Positions 8,463 to 16,681 of a DNA stretch of 64,000 nucleotides are shown in pieces (position 1 is the first letter of the stretch; each line of letters opens with the position of its first letter). The stretch covers positions 682,001-746,000 of the forward strand of contig NZ_CP041046.1 in assembly GCF_006385595.1 (NCBI RefSeq), in the 5' to 3' direction. This DNA comes from Luteibacter pinisoli (GTDB taxonomy: Bacteria > Pseudomonadota > Gammaproteobacteria > Xanthomonadales > Rhodanobacteraceae). The translations under genes were made by a program, and so were the position numbers. A model generated the notes under the pieces. That model did no database searches. It was not told where the DNA came from and saw only the letters and a program-made list of their open reading frames with translations.

Positions 8463-9239
8463 GTGGTCGACCGCTCTGACATTGCCTGCTGGCTGACTGA
8501 CATGGACGGCGTGCTCGTCCATGAAAACAAGGCCCTGCCGGGTGCCCCTGAACTCATCCGCCAGTGGCGGGAGCAGGGCAAGCCGTTCCTGGTGCTGACC
8601 AACAACTCGATCTTCACCCCTCGCGACCTGAGCGCGCGCCTGCGCCGCTCGGGCCTGGACGTGCCGGAAGAACAGCTGTGGACCTCGGCCCTGGCCACGG
8701 CCGCCTTCCTCAAGGACCAGTCGCCGGGCGGCTCGGCCTTCGTCATGGGCGAGGCCGGCCTCACCACGGCCATGCACGAGGCCGGGTTCATCATGACCGA
8801 CACGGCGCCGGACTACGTGGTGCTGGGCGAGACCCGCACGTATTCGTTCGCGGCGATCACCCGGGCCATTCGGCTCATCGGCAACGGTGCACGCTTCATC
8901 TGCACCAACCCGGACGCCACCAGCCCCAGCGCGGAGGGCCCGCTTCCGGCCACCGGCGCGGTGGCGGCGCTGATCACCAAGTGCACCGGCCGCGAGCCGT
9001 ACGTGGTGGGCAAGCCCAACCCGATGATGTTCCGCTCGGCCATGAACAAGCTGGGCGCCCACTCGCACAACACCGGCATGATCGGCGACCGCATGGATAC
9101 CGACGTGGTCGCGGGTATCGAAGCCGGCCTGCACACCGTGCTGGTACTCAGCGGCATCGCCACGCGCGAGGAAGTGGAGCTGTATCCCTTCCGCCCGGCG
9201 GAGATCCTGAACTCGGTCGCCGACCTGCTCGATAGCTGA
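8463..9239 (+). CDS. NagD-like HAD-superfamily phosphatase (subclass IIA)
   Basis: A 258-residue HAD-IIA phosphatase. Motif I is DMDGVLVHEN near residue 13 (nucleophile and acid aspartates), motif II is LTNNS, the lysine motif is VVGKPNPMMF, and motif III is MIGDRMDTDVVAGIEAG. The C2-type cap between motifs II and III contains the TNPDATSPS segment typical of NagD/AraL relatives. Family members dephosphorylate nucleotides or sugar phosphates; the exact substrate cannot be read from sequence. The start is GTG 8463, preceded by CAAGGAG. It reads away from the phosphodiesterase gene and is followed 32 bp later by an MFS transporter, with which it may be cotranscribed. Confidence 0.88.
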   Translation: MVDRSDIACWLTDMDGVLVHENKALPGAPELIRQWREQGKPFLVLTNNSIFTPRDLSARLRRSGLDVPEEQLWTSALATAAFLKDQSPGGSAFVMGEAGLTTAMHEAGFIMTDTAPDYVVLGETRTYSFAAITRAIRLIGNGARFICTNPDATSPSAEGPLPATGAVAALITKCTGREPYVVGKPNPMMFRSAMNKLGAHSHNTGMIGDRMDTDVVAGIEAGLHTVLVLSGIATREEVELYPFRPAEILNSVADLLDS

Positions 9240-9271
9240 CGCATCGGAGGACGGTGCCGTATCCTTTCCGG

Positions 9272-10579
9272 ATGAGCACCGTCATCCCATCCGACACCCT
9301 CGATGCCCGGCCGCTGGGCCGGCAGGATGCCAAGACCCTGGTCCTTTCCGCGCTGGGCGGGGCCCTGGAGTTTTATGACTTCGTGATCTTTGCGTACTTC
9401 GCGAAGATCCTTGGCCATCTGTTCTTCCCGCCGGATACGTCGGATTTCGTGGCCCAGTTGCAGGCCTTCGGCATCTTCGCCGTGGCCTACCTTGCACGCC
9501 CGCTGGGCGGCATCGTGATGGCGCATTTTGGCGATCGTGTCGGGCGCAAGCGCATGTTCACGCTTAGCGTCTTCATGATGGCGATTCCCACCTTGCTGAT
9601 CGGCCTGCTGCCGACGTATGCGAGCGTCGGCATCCTGGCCCCCATCCTGCTCACCCTGCTGCGCCTGGTGCAGGGCCTGGCGATTGGTGGCGAGATCCCG
9701 GGCGCCTGGGTGTTCGTGGCCGAGCATGTGCCATCGAACCGCGTGGGCATGGCCTGCGCCAGCCTCACCTCCGGCCTCACCGCCGGCATCCTGATCGGCT
9801 CGCTGGTCGCGGCCGGGCTCAGCAGCCGCCTGGGCGATGCGGCCATGCATGCGTACGGCTGGCGCATCGCGTTCATCCTCGGCGGCGTGTTCGGCTTTTT
9901 CGCCGTGTACCTGCGTCGGTGGTTGAGCGAGACCCCGGTGTTCGCCCGCATGCGCGAGCGCAAGGAACTGAGTACCGAGATGCCGGCCCTGGTGGTGCTG
10001 CGTGACCACCTGCCGGCCACCGTGCTGTCCATGCTGATCACCTGGCTGCTCACCGCGGCCATCGTCGTGGTCATCCTGATGACGCCGACGCTGATGCAGA
10101 CGGCTTTCCACGTGGACCAGGCGCGGGCATTCACCGCCGGCAGCCTGGCGGCGCTGGCGCTGTGCTTCGGCTGTTTCTTCGGCGGCGTGCTGGTGGACCG
10201 GATCGGCCGGGGCCCCGCGCTGCTGATCGGTTCGGTGGCCCTGGCGGTCACCACGTACCTGCTTTACCTGGACCTGCGCAGCGGCGCGACTCACCTGATG
10301 CCGCTGTATACCCTGGCCGGTCTTTCCGCCGGTGTCACCGGGGTGATTCCCGCCATCCTGGTCTCGGCCTTCCCGCCGGCCATCCGCTTCAGCGGCATTT
10401 CGTTGTCCTATAACGTGGCCTACGCTTTCTGCGGCGCGGCCACCCCGCTGGTCGTGGGTTTCCTCGCCCGGGACGCCGGGGGCCTCGGCCCGGCCCACTA
10501 TGTCGGGGCGGTAGCCCTGGTCGGCGTGGCCTGCGGCATCTACCTGATGGTGACCCGCCGGCGCTTTTTTACCGGCTGA
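9272..10579 (+). CDS. MFS metabolite:H+ symporter (MHS family)
   Basis: A 435-residue inner-membrane transporter with about twelve hydrophobic helices. The segment GGALEFYDFVIFAYF at the first helix, the GDRVGRKRMF loop motif between helices 2 and 3, and LRLVQGLAIGGEIPGAWVFV in helix 4 are hallmarks of the metabolite:proton symporter branch (relatives of ProP, KgtP and citrate carriers). The substrate is not identifiable. Two starts are possible: ATG 9272 (used here) and an in-frame GTG at 9254, which has GGAGG only 3 nt upstream. An imperfect hairpin lies 43 bp downstream. Confidence 0.85.
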   Translation: MSTVIPSDTLDARPLGRQDAKTLVLSALGGALEFYDFVIFAYFAKILGHLFFPPDTSDFVAQLQAFGIFAVAYLARPLGGIVMAHFGDRVGRKRMFTLSVFMMAIPTLLIGLLPTYASVGILAPILLTLLRLVQGLAIGGEIPGAWVFVAEHVPSNRVGMACASLTSGLTAGILIGSLVAAGLSSRLGDAAMHAYGWRIAFILGGVFGFFAVYLRRWLSETPVFARMRERKELSTEMPALVVLRDHLPATVLSMLITWLLTAAIVVVILMTPTLMQTAFHVDQARAFTAGSLAALALCFGCFFGGVLVDRIGRGPALLIGSVALAVTTYLLYLDLRSGATHLMPLYTLAGLSAGVTGVIPAILVSAFPPAIRFSGISLSYNVAYAFCGAATPLVVGFLARDAGGLGPAHYVGAVALVGVACGIYLMVTRRRFFTG

Positions 10580-10622
10580 TATGACGTACGGCAGCGGGCC
10601 GCCATCACGGCGGTTTCATCGG

Positions 10623-10650
10623 CGTGACGGGCAGGGCGGCTGCCGTCACG
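10623..10650 (+). other. Imperfect hairpin between the MFS gene and the protease gene
   Basis: CGTGACGGGCAG and CTGCCGTCACG form a stem with one bulged G around a GGCGG loop, in the 152-bp gap after the transporter. No T-tract follows, so it is not a canonical intrinsic terminator. Nothing else is recognisable in this gap. Confidence 0.3.
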
Positions 10651-10731
10651 TCGTCCCAGTTGCATTCCCGGCCAGCCGTTCGGCATGCTTATCCTTGTAG
10701 TCCCCACCCCCCGACCCCAACGCACCAGACC

Positions 10732-11181
10732 ATGACTGATGTCATCACCCTAGGCTGGCGCGAACGGCTCGCTCTTCCGTCGCTCGGCGTCCCCGTCCTT
10801 AAAGCCAAACTCGATACGGGCGCGCGCTCGTCGTCGCTGCACGTCGAGTGGCTGGAAGTGGACGAGCGCGCCGATGGCACGTGGTTGCGCTTCCAGGTGC
10901 GTACGACGCGCCGCGGTGGCGTCTCCGCACCGTGTGAAGCGAAGGCGGTGGGGCGTCGTGCCGTGACGGATTCAGGCGGCCATACGACGACACGCTGGTT
11001 TATCGAAGCCGAGATTGAACTGGCCGGCAACCGCTTCACCGCCGAGGTGAACCTGACCGACCGCCGGCACATGCTGTTTCCCCTTTTGCTTGGTCGCACG
11101 GCGCTGCTTGGGCGTTTCCGCGTCGACCCCTCGCTTTCCTATTCGCAGACGCCACGCCGCGTCGTGCCGGAATCCACATGA
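10732..11181 (+). CDS. RimK-associated retropepsin-like aspartic protease (Zn_protease/DUF785 family)
   Basis: A 149-residue protein of the family annotated as ATP-dependent zinc protease or RimK-linked aspartic protease. The single-chain retropepsin-like core is visible: LDTGARSSSLHV (residues 24-35) carries the catalytic DTG, and MLFPLLLGRTALLGRF near the C-terminus is the second conserved patch. Such proteins likely act as dimers and are repeatedly found beside rimK. Here the last four bases overlap the rimK start (ATGA), so the two are translationally coupled. The start at ATG 10732 is favoured by homology; no clear Shine-Dalgarno sequence is visible. Its substrate is unknown; a role in removing or trimming RimK-added residues is an inference from context. 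Confidence 0.82.
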   Translation: MTDVITLGWRERLALPSLGVPVLKAKLDTGARSSSLHVEWLEVDERADGTWLRFQVRTTRRGGVSAPCEAKAVGRRAVTDSGGHTTTRWFIEAEIELAGNRFTAEVNLTDRRHMLFPLLLGRTALLGRFRVDPSLSYSQTPRRVVPEST

Positions 11182-12113
11182 AGATCGCCATCCTGTCGCG
11201 CAACGCGCGGCTGTATTCCACGCAACGCCTCGTCGAGGCGGCGCGCAAGCGCAAGCACACCGTGAAAGTGCTTGATCCGCTGCGCTGCTACATGAGCATC
11301 GCGCCGCAATCGTTCGCCATCCACTTCAAGGGCAAGCCGCTCGGGCCGATCGATTGCGTGATCCCGCGCATCGGCGCCTCCAGCACGTTCTACGGCACCG
11401 CCGTACTGCGCCAGCTGGAACTGATGGGCGTGTACACGCCGAACCCCTCGGACGCCGTGCTGCGCGCACGCGACAAGCTGCGCTGCCTGCAGCTGCTGGC
11501 CACCCGCGGTATCGACATGCCGGTGACGGCTTTTGGCGACAACCCGGATGACACCTCCGACTTGCTGGCCATGCTGGGCGACCCCCCGCACATCATCAAG
11601 CTGAACGAAGGGACCCAGGGCGCCGGCGTGGTGCTGGCCGAGAAGCGCTCGGCCTCGCAGAGCGTCATCGAGGCCTTCCGTGGCCTCTACGCCAACTTCC
11701 TGGTCCAGGAGTTCATCCGCGAGGCCAACGGCAGCGACCTGCGTTGCTTCGTGGTCGGCAACGAAGTGGTCGCCTCCATGCAGCGCTCGTCCGCCCCCGG
11801 TGAGTTCCGGGCCAACCTCCACCGGGGCGGCAGCGCCGCGGCCGTGGAGCTGTCGGACGAGGAGCGCCGGGTGGCCATCGAGGCCGCCTCGGCCCTGGGC
11901 CTGGAGGTGGCCGGCGTGGACCTGCTGCGCTCGTCGCGCGGCCCGCTCCTGCTGGAAGTGAACGCCTCGCCGGGCCTGGAAGGCATCGAAGGCAGCACCG
12001 GCGTGGACGTGGCCGGGGCCATCATCGCCCATTGCGAGGCCCGCCACGCCGCCCGCCCGGTCGCCCCGAAGCCCCGCAAGCCCAGGTCCCCCAAGGGGTT
12101 AACAGCGATTTAA
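11178..12113 (+). CDS. rimK: RimK-family ATP-grasp glutamate ligase
   Basis: A 311-residue ATP-grasp ligase of the RimK family, which adds glutamate residues to the C-terminus of ribosomal protein S6 in E. coli. The N-terminal domain is MKIAILSRNARLYSTQRLVEA. The ATP-grasp part has KLNEGTQGAGVVLAE (the glycine-rich loop), QEFIREANGSDLRCFVVG (the metal/ATP face), NLHRGGSA, and VAGVDLL...LLLEVNASPGLEGIE with the metal-binding E and N. The length is near the usual 300. The C-terminal tail (about residues 294-311) is basic and proline-rich. It overlaps the aspartic protease gene by 4 bp. A structured segment and an intrinsic terminator follow. Confidence 0.9.
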   Translation: MKIAILSRNARLYSTQRLVEAARKRKHTVKVLDPLRCYMSIAPQSFAIHFKGKPLGPIDCVIPRIGASSTFYGTAVLRQLELMGVYTPNPSDAVLRARDKLRCLQLLATRGIDMPVTAFGDNPDDTSDLLAMLGDPPHIIKLNEGTQGAGVVLAEKRSASQSVIEAFRGLYANFLVQEFIREANGSDLRCFVVGNEVVASMQRSSAPGEFRANLHRGGSAAAVELSDEERRVAIEAASALGLEVAGVDLLRSSRGPLLLEVNASPGLEGIEGSTGVDVAGAIIAHCEARHAARPVAPKPRKPRSPKGLTAI

Positions 12114-12128
12114 ACGGCTACCCCCTAT

Positions 12129-12185
12129 AAAGAACCCACTGTGATTCCGCGAGGCGGAGTGACGGTATCGGGGCAGTAGTTCTTT
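12129..12185 (+). ncRNA. Candidate structured RNA or 3' UTR downstream of rimK
   Basis: AAAGAAC (12129-12135) pairs with GTTCTTT (12179-12185). Just inside it ACTG (12138-12141) pairs with CAGT (12174-12177). An inner hairpin CCGC-GAG-GCGG occupies 12147-12157. A strong intrinsic terminator follows at once (12187-12220). This could be a small RNA, or a structured 3' end of the rimK transcript. I do not recognise the family. TATAAA at 12126-12131 overlaps the outer stem, so if that were the -10 box the outer stem would be lost. Confidence 0.4.
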
Positions 12186-12186
12186 C

Positions 12187-12220
12187 GGCCCGGGCGGGTT
12201 TCCGTCCGGGCCTTTCTTTT
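12187..12220 (+). terminator. Rho-independent terminator after rimK
   Basis: GGCCCGGGCGG (12187-12197) pairs with CCGTCCGGGCC (12202-12212) with one G-T wobble and a GTTT loop, followed by TTTCTTTT. It ends the protease-rimK operon before the two-component genes. Confidence 0.9.
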
Positions 12221-12258
12221 ACTGCTGTAAGGTTCACAGAATCCCCGTTAAGCTTGGT

Positions 12259-12277
12259 GTCGCAATACACTTGCGAC
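12259..12277. promoter_or_regulatory. Inverted repeat upstream of the response-regulator gene
   Basis: GTCGCAA (12259-12265) and TTGCGAC (12271-12277) form a perfect inverted repeat with a 5-bp spacer, 19 bp before the ATG at 12296. It could be an autoregulatory operator or a small 5' UTR hairpin; which one cannot be decided here. Confidence 0.4.
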
Positions 12278-12295
12278 AGCCCAACGGAGTGCCGC

Positions 12296-12982
12296 ATGCG
12301 CGTCCTGGTCATCGAAGACAACACCGACATCGCCACCAACATCGGGGACTACCTCGAAGACCGGGGCCATGTCGTCGATTTTGCCGGCGACGGCGTCACC
12401 GGCCTGCACCTGGCCGTGGTGCACGATTTCGACGTCATCGTGCTCGACCTTACCCTCCCGGGTATGGACGGGCTCGACGTGGCGAAGAAACTGCGCCACG
12501 AAGCCCATAAGCAGACCCCGGTGCTCATGCTCACCGCCCGCGACTCGCTGGAGCACAAGCTCACCGGCTTCGAGTCCGGCGCGGACGATTACATGACCAA
12601 GCCGTTCGCCCTGCAGGAGCTGGCCGCCCGGCTGGAAGTCCTGGCGCGGCGAGGCAAGGGTCCGCAGAGCCGCGTCCTCAAGGTCGGCGGCCTGACGTAC
12701 AACCTGGATACCCTCACGGTGACCCGCGAGGGCAAGTCGATCCAGCTCAACCCGATCGGCCTGAAGCTGTTGCAGGCGCTGATGGAAGCCAGCCCGTCCG
12801 TCGTGACGCGCCAGGACCTCGAGCAGCGCGTGTGGGGCGAAGAACTGCCCGATTCGGACTCGCTGCGCGTGCATATCCATGGCCTGCGCGCCGCCATTGA
12901 TAAACCTTTCGAGAAGCCGCTGATCCACACGCGTCACGGCATCGGATACCGCATGGTCGACCCGGATGCGGTCCAGACGTAA
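12296..12982 (+). CDS. OmpR-family response regulator (ColR-like)
   Basis: A 228-residue response regulator. The receiver domain (1-120) has acidic pocket E7/D8, phospho-acceptor D51 (VIVLDLTLPGMDG), T80 and K102 (MTKPF). The C-terminal winged helix (about 128-225) contains NPIGLKLLQALMEASPSVV, RQDLEQRVWGEELP and the recognition-helix region SDSLRVHIHGLR, with the wing HTRHGIGYRM. The sequence is close, from memory, to Xanthomonas ColR, so it may respond to metals or envelope stress, but this was not searched. ATG 12296 has GGAG 8 bp upstream. It overlaps its kinase gene by 17 bp. The next operon has PhoB-like boxes, so its regulator need not be this protein. Confidence 0.85.
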   Translation: MRVLVIEDNTDIATNIGDYLEDRGHVVDFAGDGVTGLHLAVVHDFDVIVLDLTLPGMDGLDVAKKLRHEAHKQTPVLMLTARDSLEHKLTGFESGADDYMTKPFALQELAARLEVLARRGKGPQSRVLKVGGLTYNLDTLTVTREGKSIQLNPIGLKLLQALMEASPSVVTRQDLEQRVWGEELPDSDSLRVHIHGLRAAIDKPFEKPLIHTRHGIGYRMVDPDAVQT

Positions 12983-14243
12983 GCTCCGTTTCCGCCTTAT
13001 TGTCACCTTTACGCTGTTCGGATTTGGCCTGAGTGCGCTCTTCGCATCCGCGGCGATCAACATCCGTACGCGCGTTGAAGAACAGCTGATCAACTCGGCC
13101 CTCCAGGACGAAGTCGATTCGCTGAACCAGAAGGTTCGCAATAACCAGCCCGTCTCCTTTGAGATCCTCAAGGGAGCGACCTTCAGCGACCGCACGATTT
13201 ACAAGGCGCCGCTGCCCTGGCAGAACCTGGACACCGGCGTCCACGACATCTTCGACGTGGGCGCGGACGGCAAGCCGCGCCACTACAAGGTGGCCGTGCG
13301 TCGGCAGGGCGGCATCATCAACTTCCTTGAGTTCGACGTCTCGCGCGACGAACTGGGCAAGCGCCAGCTGTTGACCAGCGTCATCGCGGCGGTGTTCCTG
13401 TTCGCGTTGCTGTCGCTCGTGCTCGGCGTGTGGCTGTCGTCGCGCGTGCTGCGCCCGGTCACCGACCTGGCCCGTCGCCTGCGCGATTTCCGTCGCGTCG
13501 GCAAGGCCGAAGCGCTGGCGCCGCATTTCGCCGATGACGAAGTGGGCGAGCTTGCGGTGGCCCTCGATGAGTACGCCACGCGACTCACCGCCGTGGTGGA
13601 GCGCGACCGCGAATTCAATTCCGATGTAAGCCATGAGCTGCGCACACCGCTGGCGGTCATCGCCAGCACCACGGAATTGCTGCAGGGTTCGCCCGACCTC
13701 ACCGACAAGCTGCGTGAGCGCCTGAAGCGTATCGAGCGTGCGTCGCGCCAGGCCACGGAGCTGATTGAAGCGCTGTTGCTGCTTTCTCGCGCGGAGCGTC
13801 GCGGCCCCACGCGTGGCGAAGTCACCGACGTAGCCAAGGTGGCCAGCGACGTGATCGAGAGCCAGCGTCCGCAGATGGGTGGCAAGCCCATCGATATCGA
13901 GCTGGTGTCCGATGGCTCGGTCGCGGTCAACGCGCCGGCGTCGGTCCTGTCGGTGGCGCTGACCAACCTGATCGGCAATGCGATCAAGTACACGATGGAA
14001 GGCAAGGTCACCGTGCGTGTGCTCGAAGGCCGCATCGATGTGATCGACACCGGCCCCGGTATCAAGCCGGAAGACGCCGAGAAGCTGTTCCAGCGCGGCA
14101 TCCGCGGCGAAAGCGCCACGGGCGGCGGTGCAGGCCTTGGCCTGGCCATCGTGCGCCGCCTGTGCGATCTGTACGGCTGGGATGTCTCGCTGCGCCCGCG
14201 CCCCGACATGGCCGGCGCCATCTCGACGATCGACTTCCGCTAA
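12966..14243 (+). CDS. Membrane sensor histidine kinase (ColS-like)
   Basis: A 425-residue kinase paired with the upstream regulator. Two membrane helices (about 10-33 and 137-160) flank a periplasmic domain of about 105 residues that contains acidic segments such as RVEEQLINSALQDEVDSL. A HAMP linker follows. The H-box is SDVSHELRTPLAVIAS with H223 as phosphorylation site. The ATPase domain has NLIGNAIKYT (N box), VIDTGPGIKPEDAEKLFQRG (G1/F) and GGGAGLGLAIVRRL (G2), so it looks fully active. Small periplasmic acidic sensors of the ColS type bind Fe or Zn; that parallel is inferred. The ATG lies inside the regulator gene, indicating coupled translation. Confidence 0.87.
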   Translation: MRSRRKLRFRLIVTFTLFGFGLSALFASAAINIRTRVEEQLINSALQDEVDSLNQKVRNNQPVSFEILKGATFSDRTIYKAPLPWQNLDTGVHDIFDVGADGKPRHYKVAVRRQGGIINFLEFDVSRDELGKRQLLTSVIAAVFLFALLSLVLGVWLSSRVLRPVTDLARRLRDFRRVGKAEALAPHFADDEVGELAVALDEYATRLTAVVERDREFNSDVSHELRTPLAVIASTTELLQGSPDLTDKLRERLKRIERASRQATELIEALLLLSRAERRGPTRGEVTDVAKVASDVIESQRPQMGGKPIDIELVSDGSVAVNAPASVLSVALTNLIGNAIKYTMEGKVTVRVLEGRIDVIDTGPGIKPEDAEKLFQRGIRGESATGGGAGLGLAIVRRLCDLYGWDVSLRPRPDMAGAISTIDFR

Positions 14244-14248
14244 GCCCA

Positions 14249-14289
14249 CTGTCGCACGGCTGTCGTCTCAGCTGTCATCAAGATTTCAT
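14249..14289 (+). promoter_or_regulatory. Tandem Pho boxes (four PhoB half-sites)
   Basis: Four heptamers lie in register: CTGTCGC (14249-14255), CTGTCGT (14260-14266), CTGTCAT (14272-14278) and ATTTCAT (14283-14289). Their starts are 11, 12 and 11 bp apart. The PhoB consensus is two CTGTCA(T/C) heptamers with a 4-bp spacer, so this reads as two adjacent Pho boxes, the second half of the second box being weak. They sit 50-90 bp before the TonB receptor start, in the right place to drive the receptor/phytase-like operon under phosphate starvation. Confidence 0.7.
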
Positions 14290-14338
14290 CGCGGCATCCC
14301 ACCATCGCGCGTTCTTACGACGTTGAAGGGATGCACCC

Positions 14339-16681
14339 TTGATCAAGAAGACCGCACTGGCCATGGCGCTTGCCCTGGCCCTCGTTCCGTTCGCCCATGC
14401 GACGGATACCGCGCCCACCGCTACCGATACGACCACGGCCAGCAAGCGCGAAAAGGCCCAGGACCTCGATGCGGTCTCGGTCATCGGCACCGGCGAATCG
14501 CGCCAGGTGCAGCGTTCGCGCCCGCAGGACCAGAAGTCCCTGCCGCCGGGTACCAGCCTGCAGAAAGTGTTGAACACCTTGCCCGGCGTGAACGCGCAGT
14601 CGGTGGATGCACTGGGTTCGAACGAGCAGTCGATGACGCTGAGCCTGCGCGGCTTCAGTGGCACGCGCCTGGGCTACACGCTGGACGGCATGCCGCTCGG
14701 CGACGGCGCGTACAACAACTACAACGGCCTTTCGATCAACCGTGCGCTGATCTCGGAGAACTTTGCGGGCGCCGAGCTCTCCGAAGGCATCGGTAACCTT
14801 GGCACGCCCTCCACCAGCAACCTCGGCGGCACCATCGCCTACACGTCGAGCGATCCGCTGAAGACGATGGGCGGCCGCGTGGTGCAGACCTTCGGCAGCG
14901 ACCAGAACCGCCGTACCTTCGCCCGCTTCGACACGGGTGAGTACCACGGTTTCTCGATGTACCTCTCCGGTGCGCGTACCGAGTCGGACCTGTGGAACAA
15001 CCAGTCCGCCTATAACAAATCGACCACCAAGCAGTTCAACGGCAAGGCCGTATGGAATGGCGACTGGGCGCGCATCACCGGCTTTGCCGATACCTCGCGC
15101 ACGACCCAGGCCGACTATTTCTATCTCTCCAAGAGCGAGATGGCGCGTGGCCTCGGCTGGGATTGGGGCGGCTCGGCGCCGGACTGGAACAAGGCCATCG
15201 GCAAGGCGTACTGCAACGCCGGTACGCTGAATGCAAAGCTGTGCGATCGCAGCGGCCCGGATACCGATGCCGATGGTGCGTTCACCGCCGGCCAGATCCT
15301 GCGCAACGATGATCTGTACTACCTCGCGGGCGACTTCTTCCCCAGCGACACGGTGACGATCCACGCGATGGCGTATCACCATGAGGACGCGGGCGAAGGC
15401 CACAACTGGAACAGCGGCACGTATTCCTACCCGGGGACGCCGCAGCAGCTGCCGATCATCTTCCGCAACACGCTCTACACGATCAACCGCAGCGGCGCGC
15501 TGCTTTCGGCTGGCTGGGATATCGCGAACCAGCACATCGAAGGCGGGGTCTGGTACGAGCACAACATCTCGTCGGCGTCGCGCTACAGCAGCTACGTCAC
15601 CGGCCCGCGCGACCTCAGCGCCCCGATCGATGCCACGCCGGACCTGGGCGTGTTCGACCAGCGCACCGTGTGGAACACGCGCCAGGCCTTCCTGCAGGAT
15701 ACGATGTCGTTCATGGACGACCGCCTCACCGTTGACGTGGGTGTGAAGAGCCCGCACGTGACCTCGGATGCCAGCGCGCTTCCGGGCGATGCCGTGAAGC
15801 CGATTCCGGCCAGTTCGAACAACCAGTTCGCCACCGGCAAGCTCAGCGCGAGCAAGGCGCTGCTGCCGCAGGCGGGCGTGCGTTACAAGCTGGACGACAC
15901 GCAGGAAGTGTTCGCCAGCTTCGCCAAGAACATCGCGATGTTCCAGGGCGGCTTCAAGCTTGGCCCGCAGGCCGTCAGCCAGGCGACGTGGGATTCGCAG
16001 GGTTCGCTGAAGCCGGAGAAGTCGCGCAGCCTCGAAGCGGGCTATCGCATCGAAGCCGGTTCGATCGCTGCCTCGGCCGCGGCATACACGGTGCGCTTCG
16101 ACAATCGCCTGCTGCAGTACAACCCCTGCGACTCGCGCAGTCCGGTGGGCCCGACCTGCGGCAACCGCTTCTACAACGTCGGCGGCGTGGATAGCCACGG
16201 CGTGGAGCTGACGCTGGTGTGGTCGCCGATCGAAAGCCTGCGCTGGTTCAACTCGGCCTCGTACAACCGCTCCACCTATGCCAGCGATTACACCCAGGCG
16301 GGCGTGGTGCAGCACACGAAGGGCAAGATCCAGACCGATACGCCGACCAAGATGTTCGCCACGCAGATCGACTGGAACCAGGGCCCCTGGTTTGCGTCGC
16401 TGCGCGGCAAGTACACGGGCAAGCGCTATTACACCTACACCAACGACCGCGGCTTCGGCGGGTTCACGGTGTGGGATGTGTCCGGCGGCTACGACTTCGG
16501 CCCGGCGTGGTTTGCAAAGGACATCCGCCTGTCGGTGAACGTGACCAACCTCGGCGACAAGCGCTACGCCAGCAACTTCGATTCCAGCGTGTTCGCGCCG
16601 AGCGACCCGACCGGCACCATCTACGTGTTCCACGCGTCGGCACCGCGCCAGTACTTCGCCAACCTGGACGTCCGCTTCTGA
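14339..16681 (+). CDS. TonB-dependent outer-membrane receptor, probably for a phosphorylated substrate
   Basis: A 780-residue TonB-dependent receptor. The TTG start gives a clean signal peptide (MIKKTALAMALALALVPFAHA) and has AAGGGA upstream. The plug domain follows (LQKVLNTLPGVNAQSVDALG, TLSLRGFSGTRLGYTLDGMPLGDG, NLGGTIAY), then a beta-barrel of about 600 residues ending in the outer-membrane signature YFANLDVRF. It moves a ligand across the outer membrane using TonB/ExbBD energy. The stop overlaps the next gene's ATG (TGATG), so the receptor and the phytase-like enzyme form an operon. Pho boxes upstream suggest the ligand is a phosphate ester rather than iron; this is inference from context. 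Confidence 0.85.
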   Translation: MIKKTALAMALALALVPFAHATDTAPTATDTTTASKREKAQDLDAVSVIGTGESRQVQRSRPQDQKSLPPGTSLQKVLNTLPGVNAQSVDALGSNEQSMTLSLRGFSGTRLGYTLDGMPLGDGAYNNYNGLSINRALISENFAGAELSEGIGNLGTPSTSNLGGTIAYTSSDPLKTMGGRVVQTFGSDQNRRTFARFDTGEYHGFSMYLSGARTESDLWNNQSAYNKSTTKQFNGKAVWNGDWARITGFADTSRTTQADYFYLSKSEMARGLGWDWGGSAPDWNKAIGKAYCNAGTLNAKLCDRSGPDTDADGAFTAGQILRNDDLYYLAGDFFPSDTVTIHAMAYHHEDAGEGHNWNSGTYSYPGTPQQLPIIFRNTLYTINRSGALLSAGWDIANQHIEGGVWYEHNISSASRYSSYVTGPRDLSAPIDATPDLGVFDQRTVWNTRQAFLQDTMSFMDDRLTVDVGVKSPHVTSDASALPGDAVKPIPASSNNQFATGKLSASKALLPQAGVRYKLDDTQEVFASFAKNIAMFQGGFKLGPQAVSQATWDSQGSLKPEKSRSLEAGYRIEAGSIAASAAAYTVRFDNRLLQYNPCDSRSPVGPTCGNRFYNVGGVDSHGVELTLVWSPIESLRWFNSASYNRSTYASDYTQAGVVQHTKGKIQTDTPTKMFATQIDWNQGPWFASLRGKYTGKRYYTYTNDRGFGGFTVWDVSGGYDFGPAWFAKDIRLSVNVTNLGDKRYASNFDSSVFAPSDPTGTIYVFHASAPRQYFANLDVRF

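Noticed and set aside
6622..8496. A frame of about 620 codons opposite the PAS-EAL gene
   Set aside because: Antisense to a gene with clear PAS and EAL motifs; product lacks recognisable features and crosses the promoter region.
14315..16633. A frame of about 770 codons antisense to the first TonB receptor
   Set aside because: Same GC-driven artefact. The sense strand has a signal peptide, plug and barrel; the antisense product is Arg/His/Val-rich without motifs.
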